In this document: in pieces, positions 63,290 to 64,000 of the stretch | Layout of the letters: the number at the start of each line of letters is the position of its first letter | How positions within the stretch are numbered: position 1 is the first letter of the stretch | Origin: Verrucomicrobiota bacterium JB023 | Lineage (GTDB): Bacteria > Verrucomicrobiota > Verrucomicrobiia > Verrucomicrobiales > Akkermansiaceae | Length of the DNA stretch: 64,000 nt | NCBI GenBank assembly: GCA_030673895.1 | Contig: JAUTCR010000058.1 | Coordinates: 1 to 64,000, forward strand | Reading direction: 5' to 3' | Notes under the pieces: model-generated | What the model was told of the DNA's origin: nothing | The model's input: the letters and a program-made list of their open reading frames with translations, nothing else | The model's database searches: none | Program-made: the position numbers and the translations under genes

Positions 63290-64000
63290 TCAGCGAACAA
63301 AAGGTTTTTTCACAACTTTTGCGGAAACTTTCCTTCCGCGCACCTCCACCGCAAGGGGGGTGCCTACTTTGGCAAGTTCAACAGGAAGGTAGGCCAGAGC
63401 GATTCCCTGCCCCAAGGAGGGGGAAAGAGCACCACTGGTGAGCGTCCCCACCTGATTGCCTTCCTCATCGACTACCGGATAACCGGGACGGGGAGGTGAG
63501 CCCTTGCCATCATAAAGAATCGCAGCCAATCGCTCGGTCAGACCCTCTTCCTTTTGCTCGGCCAAAACATCACGACCGACGAAGTCGTCCTTCTTCAAAT
63601 CGACAAAGAAGCCCAGACCAGCCTCCAGCGGTGTCCTCTCGGGGCTAAGATCCGAGCCATTGAGCGGGTAACACTTCTCCAAGCGAAGGGTATCACGCGC
63701 GCCCAAGCCGCAAGGGACAGCCCCCGCATCCTGAAACTCGCGCCACCAGCGCTCGGCATCGGCCTGACGACAGAAAAACTCAAAACCATCCTCACCGGTA
63801 TAACCGGTGCGACAGACCAAAATCTCTTGGCCGTCTTCCTTCAGAATATCGACCCCATTGCGAGTCGGAAGAGTCCGTCCACCAAGGACGCGGGAAAAGA
63901 CATCGGCTGACTTCGGCCCTTGCACGGCCATCCCCGCCATCTTCTCGCTCTCATCCCGCAGGGTGAGCTCCTCCGGCAAGTGCTGGCCAAGCCAAGCGAC
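63290..64000 (-). CDS. gcvT: Aminomethyltransferase (T protein), 5' end cut by window
   Basis: THF-dependent aminomethyltransferase of the glycine cleavage system. The gene runs off the window end: the reading frame is open to base 64000 (VAWLGQHLPEELTL), so the track start at 63979 is only an internal codon. Visible T-protein landmarks are RTGYTGEDGFEFFC, GLGARDTLRLEKCYPLNGSDLSPERTPLEAGLGFFV and the C-terminal VGTLTSGALSPSLGQGIALAYLP. About 236 residues are seen; the full protein is usually ~360-370, so roughly 130 N-terminal residues lie beyond. It starts the T-H-P-Nudix unit within this window. Confidence 0.95.
   Translation of the reverse strand, partial: VAWLGQHLPEELTLRDESEKMAGMAVQGPKSADVFSRVLGGRTLPTRNGVDILKEDGQEILVCRTGYTGEDGFEFFCRQADAERWWREFQDAGAVPCGLGARDTLRLEKCYPLNGSDLSPERTPLEAGLGFFVDLKKDDFVGRDVLAEQKEEGLTERLAAILYDGKGSPPRPGYPVVDEEGNQVGTLTSGALSPSLGQGIALAYLPVELAKVGTPLAVEVRGRKVSAKVVKKPFVR

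Overview
The window looks like a chromosomal segment of a heterotrophic, probably marine member of the Verrucomicrobia (Verrucomicrobiae). The reasons are: two exported S1 sulfatases; several large exported beta-rich proteins (LamG, lamin-tail, beta-helix, MAM) ending in a similar ~70-residue module; a large prepilin-like protein resembling Verru_Chthon cassette protein A; and a str-S10-spc ribosomal cluster with unusual extensions. No marker gene gives a species, so the placement is inference.

Layout. 42-10088: exported sulfatase; a ~1.1 kb array of ~350-bp tandem repeats; a succinate-semialdehyde-type dehydrogenase; a SASA-type esterase; a second sulfatase on the minus strand; an exported beta-helix protein. 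10261-19748: a sulfotransferase, then a minus-strand series of LamG-like protein, raffinose-synthase-type GH36-like enzyme, CNNM/CBS membrane protein, GH30-like enzyme with two MAM domains, and Tat-exported aldo/keto reductase. 20393-30030: duplicated-domain exported protein, alpha/beta hydrolase, TIM-barrel hydrolase-like protein, a vanadium chloroperoxidase-type enzyme with all vanadate ligands, gamma-glutamyltransferase and an exported metzincin. 30267-41238 (minus): LamG protein, an orphan Verru_Chthon A-like protein with a small exported partner, a lamin-tail-domain protein and a Tat-exported M15 peptidase.

41365-57673 (minus) is one long translation cluster, in transcription order rpsL-rpsG-fusA-rpsJ-rplC-rplD-rplW-rplB-rpsS-[exported coiled-coil protein]-rplV-rpsC-rplP-rpmC-rpsQ-rplN-rplX-rplE-rpsH-rplF-rplR-rpsE-rplO-secY-adk-map. 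It lacks tuf, rpsN and rpmD at their usual places, and stops after map without infA/rpmJ/rpsM/rpsK/rpoA/rplQ. L22 carries a helix-hairpin-helix extension, and S5 and S3 carry Arg/Gly-rich tails. 58200-64000: kamA-type radical SAM aminomutase on the plus strand, then a Nudix hydrolase and the glycine cleavage genes gcvT-gcvH-gcvP on the minus strand, with gcvT cut by the window end.

The accessory genes point to scavenging of sulfated and acetylated galactose-type polysaccharides: two sulfatases, an esterase, GH36- and GH30-like enzymes and an aldose-type reductase. They are scattered single genes, not a compact polysaccharide utilization locus. The strongest novelty candidates are the exported coiled-coil gene inside the S10 operon, the L22 fusion, the paired S3/S5 RGG tails, the hairpin-rich 350-bp repeat array and the chloroperoxidase-type enzyme. 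I did not find a defence system, CRISPR array, insertion sequence or tRNA/rRNA gene.
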